DNA of 64,000 nt from Desulfoluna limicola (GCF_021654575.1 NZ_AP024488.1:4859501-4923500), one strand, 5' to 3'. Positions 17,094-25,657 are shown, counted from the first letter of the stretch. Made by a program: numbers and translations. The notes: generated by a model from the letters alone, not told the origin.

Positions 17094-19160
17094 CTACTTT
17101 TCCATGTGCTGATCGATGAGCTCGGTGAGCTCAATGGCTTCCAACTGGTCGTCAAGGCCGGCGACCTTGATGGCGTCTTCCATGTTGACCATACAGAAGG
17201 GGCAGGCGCAGACGATGACGTTGGCACCGGCTTCGTGGGCCATCTGAACCCTCAGGACGGCCATGCGCTCTTCTTCATGGGGCTCGTAGAAGAGCATGAG
17301 GCCGCCACCGCTGCAGCAGAGGGAACGGTCACGGTTTTTCTCCATCTCCACCATCTGAATACCGGGGATGGCGGCCATGGCGCTTCTGGGATCATCGTAG
17401 ATGCCGTTGTGGCGACCGAGGTAGCAGGGGTCATGGTAGGTGTAGACCTTGGAGCTGTCCTCGATGGCCTTGAGCTTGATGGTGCCGTCTTTCACCTTCT
17501 TGACGATCACCTCGGAGATGTGCTCCACGGGGAGATCCAGCTCGGGGTAGTCGTTCTTCAGGGCGTTGTATGCGTGGGGGTCGGAGGCGATGATCTTCTT
17601 GGCGCCCGACTCTTTGATCGCTTCAACGTTCTGCTCCTTCAGCTGCTGGAAGAGCATCTCTTCACCGAAACGGACCACCTCGTTGCCGCTGTCCTTCTCG
17701 TCCTTGCCGATGATGAAGAAGTCTTCTTCGGCGGCGTCCAGGATCTTGGCGGTGCACTTGGCGATGTTGATCATGCGGTCGTCGTAGCTGGTGATGGAGT
17801 CGACAAAGTAGAGGTTGTCCGAGGTGTCGCCGTTGTCCATGATCTTGACGTCGCACTCGGCGGCAAACTCTTTGTCCTTGGCCCAGTCGGCTCGCTTTTT
17901 CTCGGGTTTGCCCCAGGGGTTGCCACGCTTGCTGAGGGCCTTCATGGGCTTCTGGAGGGTCTGGGGCACTTCGCCTTCGTCCACGAGGCCGCGGCGGAGG
18001 TCGACGATCTTGTCGATGTATTCGATGCCGAGGGGACACTCCTGCTCACAGGCACCACAGGTGGTGCAGGACCAGATCTCGTCGGCCTCGTAGATGGTGC
18101 CCACAAGCGGCTCGCTCTTCTTCATCTCGCCGCGCAAGGGGTAGTTCTTGAACATGTAGTCCCTGGCCTTGATGGTGATAAAGCGCGGGGAGAGGGGACG
18201 CTTCACAAGGTTTGCGGGGCACTGATCGGAACAGCGACCGCAGTCGGCACAGGAGTAGAAGTCCAGCATGTGCTTCCAGGTGAAGTCTTCGATCTTCTTG
18301 ACACCAAAGGACTCCAGGTCGTCGAGGCCTTCGGCGGTGATGCCGTATACCACGGGCTTGATGTTGCCACGCTGCACACGCATGAAGACAACGTTGAACA
18401 GGGAGGTGATGACGTGGAAGTGTTTCCCCAGGGGCAGGAAGCAGAGGAAGAAGAAGAAGAGGGTGTTGTGGGCGTAATAAGCGGCCACATGCAGCACCTG
18501 CAGGACGCCGTGGGAGGCCCCACCCAACATGTGAGAGAAGGCCCAGGCCAGGGTCAGGGGAGCCATGAAGGCGTCGTGACCGGCGGCAACCAGGGCGGCC
18601 TCAAAGAGGCTCTCGGTGACCATGAGGCCCATGATGATGCAGCAGACGAAGACCGCTTCACCGGTGTGATCGTGGCCGTACTTCTCGGGAACGGCGTACC
18701 GGGCGGGGCGGAACACCCCCCTGCGGATGGCAGCCACGAGACAGGCAAAGAACACCATGGTGGCGGCGTAGTCTTTGACCACGTTGTAGACGGCGCCGAT
18801 GGGCTGGTCAGGACCGAAGCCGGGAAGAGCGAAGTCCGGAAACATTCCGATAACCACAAGGGAGCAGGTACGCAGCCCAAGGGTCAGGAACCCGAAGAAG
18901 ATCATGATGTGGAGCACGCCGGCAAACATGTAGCGGGGCTGCTTGATCTGAGCCAGCCAGACGGTGAGCACGTTGTAGATTCGTGCTGGTATGTCTGCGA
19001 ATCGGCTGTTGTCGGGGGCCGCCTTAACGAGGGGTGCCAGACGTTTGGCGATAATGTAGGAAAAAATTCCCACACCGACAACCACATAGAGAAACGAAAT
19101 CAGCCATCCCGGGATAAATCCCAAAATCATTGAATGGGCAGGTGAAATAAGATGTTCCAT
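17094..19160 (-). CDS. Membrane-bound Fe-S oxidoreductase (ETF:menaquinone oxidoreductase type)
   Basis: A 688-residue fusion. The N-terminal membrane domain (about 1-260) has several helices, with histidines suitable for haem b as in NarI-like proteins. Two 4Fe-4S motifs follow: C304-x2-C307-x2-C310-x3-C314 and C365-x2-C368-x2-C371-x3-C375. The C-terminal HdrD-like part has a CCG set: C579 in YHDPCYLGR, C615-C616 in RSLCCSGGG and CACPFC at 651-656. The other CCG half is degenerate. This architecture next to etfBA is the family proposed to pass electrons from ETF to menaquinone in anaerobes. A partial FadR-type operator lies 85-105 bp upstream of its start. First gene of the operon. Confidence 0.93.
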   Translation of the reverse strand: MEHLISPAHSMILGFIPGWLISFLYVVVGVGIFSYIIAKRLAPLVKAAPDNSRFADIPARIYNVLTVWLAQIKQPRYMFAGVLHIMIFFGFLTLGLRTCSLVVIGMFPDFALPGFGPDQPIGAVYNVVKDYAATMVFFACLVAAIRRGVFRPARYAVPEKYGHDHTGEAVFVCCIIMGLMVTESLFEAALVAAGHDAFMAPLTLAWAFSHMLGGASHGVLQVLHVAAYYAHNTLFFFFLCFLPLGKHFHVITSLFNVVFMRVQRGNIKPVVYGITAEGLDDLESFGVKKIEDFTWKHMLDFYSCADCGRCSDQCPANLVKRPLSPRFITIKARDYMFKNYPLRGEMKKSEPLVGTIYEADEIWSCTTCGACEQECPLGIEYIDKIVDLRRGLVDEGEVPQTLQKPMKALSKRGNPWGKPEKKRADWAKDKEFAAECDVKIMDNGDTSDNLYFVDSITSYDDRMINIAKCTAKILDAAEEDFFIIGKDEKDSGNEVVRFGEEMLFQQLKEQNVEAIKESGAKKIIASDPHAYNALKNDYPELDLPVEHISEVIVKKVKDGTIKLKAIEDSSKVYTYHDPCYLGRHNGIYDDPRSAMAAIPGIQMVEMEKNRDRSLCCSGGGLMLFYEPHEEERMAVLRVQMAHEAGANVIVCACPFCMVNMEDAIKVAGLDDQLEAIELTELIDQHMEK

Positions 19161-19568
19161 ACTTAGCTTTCCCTCTCTCCCTTAGTTGAAATGATACAAT
19201 ATCCTCAAACAGCGCGTAGTAATCGCGCCATTTTACTCCAAAATTAAAATGAATAGCCCTTCAAATGTAAATTACAAACGAAGTTCCGTCAAGTAAAAAA
19301 GCTTCAATCCTTTTTAATAAGGAGCTTTCTCTGAGATTGACACCAATCGCCGTGAACCCCTCGCGTTAGGGGCTCTTACCCTCTTTTTGACGTAGGAGAG
19401 TGAGGCAATTGTTCCCTCCTTCCGGGTCATGGTGAGGCAAACGCCACCGGTGCCCGTCAGGCTCGGGGCGAGATCCTCAGGAACAGCCCCGGAATCTGAG
19501 CGTTTCTCGCAGAAGGGGATATTCATTGATGCCGCGGGCTTGGGCCGTGGCGTTCCCCGGGGCGAAAC
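19161..19568. other. A/T-rich promoter region of the Fe-S/etfBA operon
   Basis: About 400 bp without a gene. 19185-19320 is unusually A/T-rich for this window and probably holds the promoter. The rest, to the terminator at 19569, shows nothing recognisable. Confidence 0.5.
19246..19263. promoter_or_regulatory. Possible FadR-type operator upstream of the Fe-S/etfBA operon
   Basis: AAAATGAATAGCCCTTCA matches the TetR-gene palindrome at 22175-22192 at 14 of 18 positions. A weak but sensible site for acyl-CoA-responsive control. Confidence 0.35.
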
Positions 19569-19607
19569 AAGAAGGGGCCGGCAACTCCGCCGACCCCCTC
19601 TTTTCTT
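19569..19607 (-). terminator. Intrinsic terminator after acyl-CoA dehydrogenase gene
   Basis: On the - strand, GGGG-T-CGGC pairs with GCCG-G-CCCC around a 6-base loop, followed by TTCTTGTTTC. It lies about 36 bp after the stop at 19643. Confidence 0.65.
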
Positions 19608-19642
19608 AACCATCCGCCCCGTATGTCATGCCGGGAGCCTCA

Positions 19643-21445
19643 TCAGCAGATGAACGACTCTTCAGGAATGTCCACAATGGCACTGTTGGTGGCTTTGATC
19701 ATCTCCATCTTGCCGAGGGAGACGGGGAGCACGCAACCGGTGAAGAAGTCGAGACTCTTGATCTGGCCTTCGTAGAAGGGGAGATCCTTCTTCTTGGCTT
19801 TTTCGAGGCCCTTGGCTGCCGCGGTACCGCGCCACAGGAGCATCCACGCCATGACCACGTCGCCGGTCACCTCGAGGAAGGGGTGGGCGTAGGAGAAGGC
19901 GGTGAGGACCTTTTCGCTCATGGCGGTTTTGCCCATGTGCATGGCCAGCTCGCCGAGCTTCATGAGGGCCCCTTCCACTTTCTCCGCAAAGGGGACCAGG
20001 GCGGGAATCTCTTTGGCTTCGGCCACGGTTTTGCTGATCTCACCCATGAGGTCCATGAAGACCTTGCCCTTTTTCATGCCGAGCTTGCGGCCGACAAGGT
20101 CCATGGCCTGGATGCCGTTGGTGCCTTCGTAGATCATGGTGATGCGGCAGTCTCTCATGAGCTGTGCCACGGGGAACTCTTCGATGAAGCCGTACCCGCC
20201 GTAGACCTGGACGGCGTGGTTGCACATCTCAAAGGCACGGTCGGTGACGTAGCCTTTGGCCACCGGGGTGAGGATCTCGATGAGGCCTGCGTACTTCTCT
20301 TTGGTCTCGGCATCTTCGGCCACATGGGCGTTGTCCTGGCAGAGCCCCATGTAGTAGAGGGTGCTTCGCATGGCCTCCACATAGGCCTTCATGGTGAGGA
20401 GCTGGCGCTTCACGTCGGGGTGCTGGATGATGGGGACCCCGCCATCCTTGGGCTTGGTGAGGTTGGCGCCCTGAACGCGGCCCTTGGCGTAGTCCACGGC
20501 GTACATGTATGCCGCCGAGGCGCAGGCAAAGCCCTGCATGCCCACGAGGAGACGTGCCTCGTTCATCATGAGGAACATGTGGCCCATGCCCTTGTTCTCT
20601 TCGCCGAGGAGGGTGCCGATGCACTCGCCCTTGCCGCCGAGGGTGAGGGAGCAGGTGCAGTTGCCGTGGATGCCCATCTTGTGCTCGATGCCGGTACAGA
20701 CCACGTCGTTGAAGGCGCCGAGGGAGCCGTCGTCGTTGACGAGGTACTTGGGCACGAGGAAGAGGCTGATGCCGCGGGTGCCCTCGGGGGCCCCTTCGAT
20801 GCGGGCGAGAACGGGGTGGATGATGTTCTCCACCATCTCGTGCTCACCGCCGGAGATGAAAATCTTGGAGCCGCTGATGGAGTAGGTGCCGTCGGCGTTT
20901 TTCTTGGCGACGGTCTCCAGGGCGCCCACATCGGAACCCGCGCAGGGCTCGGTGAGGAGCATGGTCCCGCCCCACTCGCCGGAGTAGAGCTTTTTCAGGT
21001 ACACGTTTTTCTGCTCTTCGGTGCCGAAGGACTCCACGAGCTTGCCCGCGCCGTGGGTGAGGCCGGCGTACATCATGAAGGGGTAGTTGGCGCCGTTGAA
21101 GTATTCTCCGGCGGCCTGGCCCACCACGTGGGGCATGCCCTGGCCGCCCCACTCGGGGTCCTCGGTCATGGCAAGCCACTCGCCCTCGTTGAAGAGGTCG
21201 TAGGCCCGTTTGAAGGAGTCGGGGACGGTGACCTTGCCGGCGTCAAAGGTACAGCCCTGCTCGTCGCCTTCCTTACAGATGGGGAGCAGCTCCTTCACTG
21301 CCAGGTTCCGGGCTTCGTTGATGATCATGTCCACGGTCTTCTTGTTGAATTCCGCGAAACGATCGTTTTTGCTTAAGTTGCCCACCTCGAACTGTTCGTG
21401 CAGGACAAACTCCACGTCCCTGCGCTCTGAAATGACTTGAGCCAT
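19643..21445 (-). CDS. Acyl-CoA dehydrogenase (long, about 600 residues)
   Basis: A 600-residue FAD enzyme that introduces the alpha-beta double bond in acyl-CoA and passes electrons to ETF. It shows TEPCAGSDVGAL and ISGSKIFISGGEH in the middle domain, AVQVYGGYGFIEEFPVAQL and the catalytic Glu E440 in MIYEGTNGIQAMDL. The extra N-terminal stretch (MAQVISERRDVEFVLHEQFE) and C-terminal extension place it in the longer FadE-like group, not the 380-residue type. It is followed by a terminator. The FadR-like TetR gene lies directly upstream on the same strand. Chain-length preference cannot be read here. Confidence 0.94.
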   Translation of the reverse strand: MAQVISERRDVEFVLHEQFEVGNLSKNDRFAEFNKKTVDMIINEARNLAVKELLPICKEGDEQGCTFDAGKVTVPDSFKRAYDLFNEGEWLAMTEDPEWGGQGMPHVVGQAAGEYFNGANYPFMMYAGLTHGAGKLVESFGTEEQKNVYLKKLYSGEWGGTMLLTEPCAGSDVGALETVAKKNADGTYSISGSKIFISGGEHEMVENIIHPVLARIEGAPEGTRGISLFLVPKYLVNDDGSLGAFNDVVCTGIEHKMGIHGNCTCSLTLGGKGECIGTLLGEENKGMGHMFLMMNEARLLVGMQGFACASAAYMYAVDYAKGRVQGANLTKPKDGGVPIIQHPDVKRQLLTMKAYVEAMRSTLYYMGLCQDNAHVAEDAETKEKYAGLIEILTPVAKGYVTDRAFEMCNHAVQVYGGYGFIEEFPVAQLMRDCRITMIYEGTNGIQAMDLVGRKLGMKKGKVFMDLMGEISKTVAEAKEIPALVPFAEKVEGALMKLGELAMHMGKTAMSEKVLTAFSYAHPFLEVTGDVVMAWMLLWRGTAAAKGLEKAKKKDLPFYEGQIKSLDFFTGCVLPVSLGKMEMIKATNSAIVDIPEESFIC

Positions 21446-21514
21446 GATTTACCTCTCTCCTAAACCTATGTTGTTAAAGGTTCGGCCGGGGTGGCCGTTC
21501 CGTTACTTGCTCTC

Positions 21515-22117
21515 TTACTGGGGGGGCCTTGCCTCGGGGTTGCCGATGCCGCGCATGTACAGGTCCACCAGGGGGTCGGCCATGGAGGCCAGGTCGTAGC
21601 GTCCTCCGGCGAGCACCCAGGTGTTGATCACCTCCTCCACGGCCCCGAGGATGAACCGCTTCACAAGCCCCAAGTAGAGGTCTTTGCGCATGCACCCTTC
21701 TTCCTGCCCCTTTTCCACGATCTCCCCGATGAGGGTCCGGTATTGCTTGGAGATCTGGTTGATCTGCTCGGTGAGGGCGTCGGATTTCCGGACCTGGCGG
21801 GACTCTGCCTGAAAGACCACGGCCAGCCCCTTGTCCTGTTGAAAGGCCTCCAGCTGGTTGCGGATCAGGCTGCGAAGCTTCTCCTCGGAGTGGTCGCAAT
21901 GGGCCACGGCGTCGTAGAACTGGTCGAAAATCTGTTTGGCCCGAAAGGAGAAGATCTGAAGAAGGATGTCTTCTTTATTCTTGAAGTAGAGGTAGATGGT
22001 GCCGTCGGCGACACCGGCCTCCCGTGCGATCTGCGCCACGGTGGTTTGGTAGTACCCCTGCTTGGCAAAGACGGTGATGGCCGCTTCAATGATAAGATGG
22101 TATTTGTCTGATTTCAT
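21515..22117 (-). CDS. TetR-family regulator, FadR-like (fatty acid degradation)
   Basis: A 200-residue repressor. The N-terminal helix-turn-helix reads IIEAAITVFAKQGYYQTTVA then IAREAGVADGTIYLYFKNKE, typical of the TetR subgroup that includes Bacillus FadR. The C-terminal helical domain would bind an acyl-CoA. The ATG at 22117 is preferred because residues before it do not look like the family; a start at 22159 remains possible. A perfect-arm palindrome (22175-22192), 58 bp upstream, closely matches the published Bacillus FadR site. The gene sits 69 bp upstream of the acyl-CoA dehydrogenase, so self- and target repression are likely. Confidence 0.9.
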   Translation of the reverse strand: MKSDKYHLIIEAAITVFAKQGYYQTTVAQIAREAGVADGTIYLYFKNKEDILLQIFSFRAKQIFDQFYDAVAHCDHSEEKLRSLIRNQLEAFQQDKGLAVVFQAESRQVRKSDALTEQINQISKQYRTLIGEIVEKGQEEGCMRKDLYLGLVKRFILGAVEEVINTWVLAGGRYDLASMADPLVDLYMRGIGNPEARPPQ

Positions 22118-22174
22118 ACGGTTCCGGTCGATGCACCTGGGAATTTGTGGGGACTGCATGCCCCCTGGTGATTA

Positions 22175-22192
22175 TGAATGAATACCCATTCA
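22175..22192. promoter_or_regulatory. FadR-type operator for the TetR regulator
   Basis: TGAATGAATACCCATTCA, perfect 6-bp arms TGAATG/CATTCA. From memory, the Bacillus subtilis FadR consensus is TGAATGAMTANTCATTCA, so only the central bases differ. Confidence 0.8.
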
Positions 22193-22572
22193 ATACTACG
22201 AGATTCCAAATAATTTTGTCAAGATAATTTCTTACGCCACCTGTGTCTCTGTTGTTATATCAGAAAGATAGGGTGCGATAGTATTACTCGATACGGCATG
22301 AAAATTGCTATTCCTGACACGTCCTGAAAGGGAACAGGGGAGAGCGGGGCCGGGCGTGGGGAAGGGGGCTTTGGGGATGCCTGCGGGAACGCGGGGGCCG
22401 CCTCTCTGGAATAATTGGCAGAAGGCGGGTATAACCTCAGTGGGTGAGACCGATCTCCCGCATTCGGTCGTCACTTTAGTGCTGGGCGCCCTGAAAGGGG
22501 GCGCCGGAAAAGCCGGCGGTGCATGGGGCGGCCCCCAAACCCAGGGCCAAAACATTAAACGGAGAGACGAGG
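22193..22572. other. Divergent intergenic region (TetR / trkA)
   Basis: A/T-rich near 22200-22260, then G-rich. No gene seen. It should hold the trkA-like promoter. I see no further repeats. Confidence 0.4.
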
Positions 22573-23229
22573 ATGAAACAGTTTGCGGTCATCGGCATAG
22601 GAAGCTACGGGTGGTACCTGGCCTGTCACTTGTATGAGAAGGGGCACGATGTGCTGGCCATCGATGTGGACGAGGGCCTGGTCCAGAAGATCAAAAGCCA
22701 CGTGACCCGGGCTGTGGTTGCCGACACCACCGACCCTGAGGCCCTCGCCGGGCTGGGCCTTCCCGAGATGGACCGTGTGGTGGTCTGCATCGGCTCGATC
22801 TTAAGCAACTCCATCCTGACGGTGCTGAACCTTCAGGAGCTGGGGGTCACCTCCCTCATGGCCAAGTCCATCAGCGAGGCCCACGCCCGGATTCTCCACA
22901 AGATCGGGGTGGGAGAGGTCTTTTTTCCGGAAAAGGACCTGGCCATCTCCATGGCGGAAAAGCTCCACACCCCGGACATGCTCGACTACCTGCCCTTTAT
23001 CGAAGGCTACGGCATCGTTCAGATGGCCGTTCCCTCCTCCTTTACCGGCAAGCAGCTCAAAGAGCTCAACCTGATCAACCGCTTTGGCGTTCAGGTGGTG
23101 GCCATCAAGGAGTTTGTCCCGGAGAAGATGCACATGATCCCAACCGCTGATTTTGTGCTCAAGGAGAGTGACATGATGGTGCTCTTGGGGCCGGACAAAA
23201 GCATCGATAAAATCAGGAAGGTGTCGTGA
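22573..23229 (+). CDS. trkA: TrkA/KtrA-type potassium channel regulatory subunit
   Basis: A 218-residue cytoplasmic protein. The RCK N domain has the nucleotide-binding GIGSYGWYLACHLYEKGHDV, with the acidic pair AIDVDE ending strand 2 and VVADTTDPEAL. A TrkA-C domain follows from about residue 135. It gates a TrkH/KtrB-type potassium channel in response to nucleotides. No channel gene is seen in this window. The ATG at 22573 follows GGAGAGACGAGG. Confidence 0.9.
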   Translation: MKQFAVIGIGSYGWYLACHLYEKGHDVLAIDVDEGLVQKIKSHVTRAVVADTTDPEALAGLGLPEMDRVVVCIGSILSNSILTVLNLQELGVTSLMAKSISEAHARILHKIGVGEVFFPEKDLAISMAEKLHTPDMLDYLPFIEGYGIVQMAVPSSFTGKQLKELNLINRFGVQVVAIKEFVPEKMHMIPTADFVLKESDMMVLLGPDKSIDKIRKVS

Positions 23230-23254
23230 GAAACCAGAATGGGAAAAAACCGAT

Positions 23255-23352
23255 GCCTCCGGGGGCAAGGTGTACCACCTTGAAAGCGGGGTGTTCATGC
23301 TCTGAGCCCCTGGTCCTCGGGCTCTTCACATTCACTGACGGGCTGCGCCCGC
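23255..23352 (+). repeat. Intergenic structured element after trkA
   Basis: GCCTCCGGGGGC starts 26 bases after the stop. Hairpin CAAGGTG-TAC-CACCTTG (23266-23282). Core GAGCCC-CTGGTCCTC-GGGCTC. End CGGGC-TGC-GCCCG. Confidence 0.85.
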
Positions 23353-23633
23353 GAATCACGGCAGGTCCTGGGGGCGTCTTCCCTGGATGTCTGGGTACCC
23401 TGACGTGCAGATGGGGCTTAACCGTCGTAATCCCGGATCTCTTTGCACGCGAATGACCGGGGATTCATGTTGGCAAAATGACTCCGGTTGAGGCCCTTTT
23501 GACGGGTGACTTTCATCGGAATAACTCCGGCGGCCACACTTTTAAACAGTGTAACAAACAGGCCTTGAGACGTGTCCATACGCGAAGTTCACGTTGAAAG
23601 CAAATCGCAACCGTTCCCTGCTTTTAAGGTGGC
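23353..23633. other. Remaining gap between trkA and the ABC permease
   Basis: It holds an AACAAACAGG module (about 23551-23563) and the start of the right-hand element. No gene seen. Confidence 0.4.
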
Positions 23634-23652
23634 TCACCTTGCCGCCGGAGGC
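23626..23652 (-). repeat. Right end of intergenic element, overlapping permease 3' end
   Basis: AAGGTG-GCT-CACCTT (23626-23640) followed by GCCGCCGGAGGC (23641-23652). The permease coding sequence ends inside this element: its last residues LPPAAR and the TGA stop are encoded by it. Confidence 0.8.
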
Positions 23653-24299
23653 AGATTTTTTTGCTGTTCCAGGCGACGGGAGAGTCGGGAGACGGTGTGG
23701 ATGAGCAGGAAGTAGAGAATCCCTACGGTGAGGTAGACCTCAAAGGCCCGAAAAGTCCGGGTGTAGACGAGCTGGCTGACCCGGGTGAGCTCGGTGATGG
23801 CCAGCACCGACACCAGGGAGGACTCTTTGAGGGTGGCGGAGAAGGCGTTGACCAGCGGTGGGGTGGCCACACGGATGGCCTGGGGAAGCACCACGAACCG
23901 AAGGGCCTGAAGGCGGGAGAGGCCAGAGGCCACCGCTGCTTCGCTTTGCTCCGGGGGGATGGCCAGGAGGGCCCCTCGGATGATTTCAGAGATATACGCC
24001 CCGCCGTTGAGCCCCAGCCCCAGGATGCCCGCCGTGATGTTGGAAAAGGTGATCCCCAGCGAGGGCAGGCCATAGTAGATGAAGAAGAGCTGGATGAGAA
24101 GGGGGGTGCCACGAAACATCTCCACGTAGGGAGAGAGGAGCGCTTTAAAAAGCGGGCTCTCCGAGCGAAGCACCCCCACCGCGATCCCCACGGCCAGGGC
24201 CAGGATAAAAGAGGCCGCCGACAGGCCCACGGTCACCGTGAGTCCCTCCATTAACAATGGAAATGCTTGCTGCAGCACCCCGAACTGAAATCCATCCAT
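23634..24299 (-). CDS. Polar amino-acid ABC transporter permease (HisM/GlnP type)
   Basis: A 221-residue inner-membrane permease with about five membrane segments. It has the HisMQ pattern YVEMFRGTPLLIQLFFIYYG, GLNGGAYISEIIRGALLAI and the EAA loop (QSEAAVASGLSRLQALRFVV, with PQAIRVATPPL after). It should work with the binding protein encoded upstream. The usual ATPase gene is missing, and a repeat pair of about 300 bp separates the two genes. The C-terminal LPPAAR is encoded by the intergenic element, so the natural end of the protein may have been altered. Confidence 0.92.
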   Translation of the reverse strand: MDGFQFGVLQQAFPLLMEGLTVTVGLSAASFILALAVGIAVGVLRSESPLFKALLSPYVEMFRGTPLLIQLFFIYYGLPSLGITFSNITAGILGLGLNGGAYISEIIRGALLAIPPEQSEAAVASGLSRLQALRFVVLPQAIRVATPPLVNAFSATLKESSLVSVLAITELTRVSQLVYTRTFRAFEVYLTVGILYFLLIHTVSRLSRRLEQQKNLPPAAR

Positions 24300-24317
24300 G
24301 TTGTGTCCTTAAAAAAA

Positions 24318-24410
24318 GCCTCCGACGGCAAGGTGAGCCACCTTGAAAGCCGGTTGCCGCTGCGCTTTGCCCCTCGTTCCTCGGGTCAAATCACAGTGGC
24401 TTTTTTATGA
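24318..24410 (+). repeat. Intergenic structured element upstream of permease
   Basis: GCCTCCGACGGC, hairpin CAAGGTG-AGC-CACCTTG (24329-24345), then an outer stem GCCGCTG with CAGTGGC (one mismatch) enclosing TTTGCCCC-TCGTTCCTC-GGGTCAAA. Confidence 0.8.
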
Positions 24411-24511
24411 AACGTGTGCATTGGTTGTGTGCCTGAGCCTTTAGACATTGGTACTGAAGCACCGGAAGCAGAAGGCTCTTGTGATACACGTTGAATAATC
24501 TCACACATTGC

Positions 24512-24600
24512 GCGAATGCGGACGTGAGGTGAGCGCAACAGGGACACACGCTGCGCATTCGCCGTAGGGTTTCGAGGTTCCCTCACCTCGCGCCGGAGGC
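24512..24600 (-). repeat. Intergenic structured element after binding-protein gene (GGACG subtype)
   Basis: Outer stem GCGAATGCG (24512-24520) with CGCATTCGC (24554-24562), perfect. Hairpin CGAGGT-TCCCTC-ACCTCG (24573-24590). End CGCCGGAGGC. Same subtype as 112-193. Confidence 0.8.
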
Positions 24601-24619
24601 GTAGATTTTTGCTCGTCTT

Positions 24620-25381
24620 TTACAGGGCCAGCCAGCGCTCATGGATGGTTTGGTACTCTCCGCTTTTTTGGAGCCGGGACAGGGCTGCGTTTACCTCGGC
24701 GGTCAGGGCATCGGCACCCTTTTTCATCACCGCCACGATTTCCGCTTCAGCCAGGGGGGCGCCCACCACCTTGTAGGCGGGGTCCACCTTGTTCTGGCGG
24801 ATGGCGTACGTGTAGCCCACCAGCACGGCATCGATGCGGCCGAACTTGACGTCGGCAAAGGCTTCGGGGTTGTAGTTGTAGCGTTTGATCTCCTTGAAGC
24901 GTCCCTTCATGCTGTCGGCCAGCTGCTCGCTCCCGGAGCCGATCTGAACCCCCACCACCTTGCCGGCCAGGTCCTCCAGCCCGGATATGGCGGTGTTGCC
25001 TTTTTTCACCACAATGACATCGGCAAGGCGGTAGTAGACATCGCTGAAGTTGGCGTTGGCCCCCCGGGCTTCGGATTTGGACATGCAGGTGAGAAGCATG
25101 TCGAAGTCCCCCTTGCCGAGTCCGCCCAGAAGTCCCTGCCACTCGGCGTCCACAAATTTTACCGAGACCCCCATCTCAGAGGCCAGGGCTGTGGCAAGGT
25201 CCACGTCAAACCCTTCAAAGGCTCCGGTGGTCAGGTTCTTGGATTCAAAGGGCGGGTACTGGGCGCAAAATCCCACCACCAGCTCACGTCGGGCGGTTAC
25301 GTTCTCCCAGGATTCGTCAGACGCCAGGGCGTGCCCGCCCCAGGTCAAGATAAGCAAGAGGACAGCGATGATTCGATTCAT
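24620..25381 (-). CDS. Amino-acid ABC transporter substrate-binding protein
   Basis: A 253-residue periplasmic protein with signal peptide (MNRIIAVLLLILTWGGHALA). The SBP family 3 fold is shown by RRELVVGFCAQYPPFE, FEGFDVDLATALASEMGVSV, LLTCMSKSEARGANANFSDV and VVGVQIGSGSEQ. It binds a polar amino acid. The ATG at 25381 follows AAGGAGAAAACC and is preferred to the longer frame. It lies upstream of the matching permease; an ATPase gene is absent from the window. Confidence 0.92.
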   Translation of the reverse strand: MNRIIAVLLLILTWGGHALASDESWENVTARRELVVGFCAQYPPFESKNLTTGAFEGFDVDLATALASEMGVSVKFVDAEWQGLLGGLGKGDFDMLLTCMSKSEARGANANFSDVYYRLADVIVVKKGNTAISGLEDLAGKVVGVQIGSGSEQLADSMKGRFKEIKRYNYNPEAFADVKFGRIDAVLVGYTYAIRQNKVDPAYKVVGAPLAEAEIVAVMKKGADALTAEVNAALSRLQKSGEYQTIHERWLAL

Positions 25382-25413
25382 GGTTTTCTCCTTTGTGTGC
25401 GTGGGTAGATAGC

Positions 25414-25588
25414 AACTATTCAGCTTGTGCCTCCGGCGGGTCGCTTTTTGAAATGAGTTCCGAAAACGTTCCGGGTCGTGAAGCCCAAGCGGAGTGGATT
25501 CCGAACCTCGGTGAGGCAATCGAAACTGCGTTCAAAACCTGTTTGTACAATGTTTCAAAGGCTTGGCCCCGGCAGGGCCGACGGAGGC
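25414..25588. repeat. Composite intergenic element with inverted ends
   Basis: The left end at 25414-25440 (AACTATTCAGCTTGTGCC then TCCGGCGGG) repeats 6454-6480. The interior has a GTCGCTTTTTGAAA module also at 38551-38567, and CAAAACCTGTTTGTA. Right end GCCGACGGAGGC (25577-25588). Confidence 0.75.
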
Positions 25589-25657
25589 AGTTTTTCCAGG
25601 TGCAATCATCTCTATGGCATCGTCATTTTCAGCGGGTGTTGTTCACGCAGCGCCCTT

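Noticed and set aside
17106-19133. A 675-residue open frame antisense to the Fe-S oxidoreductase
   Set aside because: It is rich in Gly/Val/His/Asp with no domain, and the opposite strand encodes a clear conserved protein. It is a GC-rich shadow frame.
19628-21376. A 582-residue frame antisense to acyl-CoA dehydrogenase
   Set aside because: The same shadow effect. No start signal and no domain.
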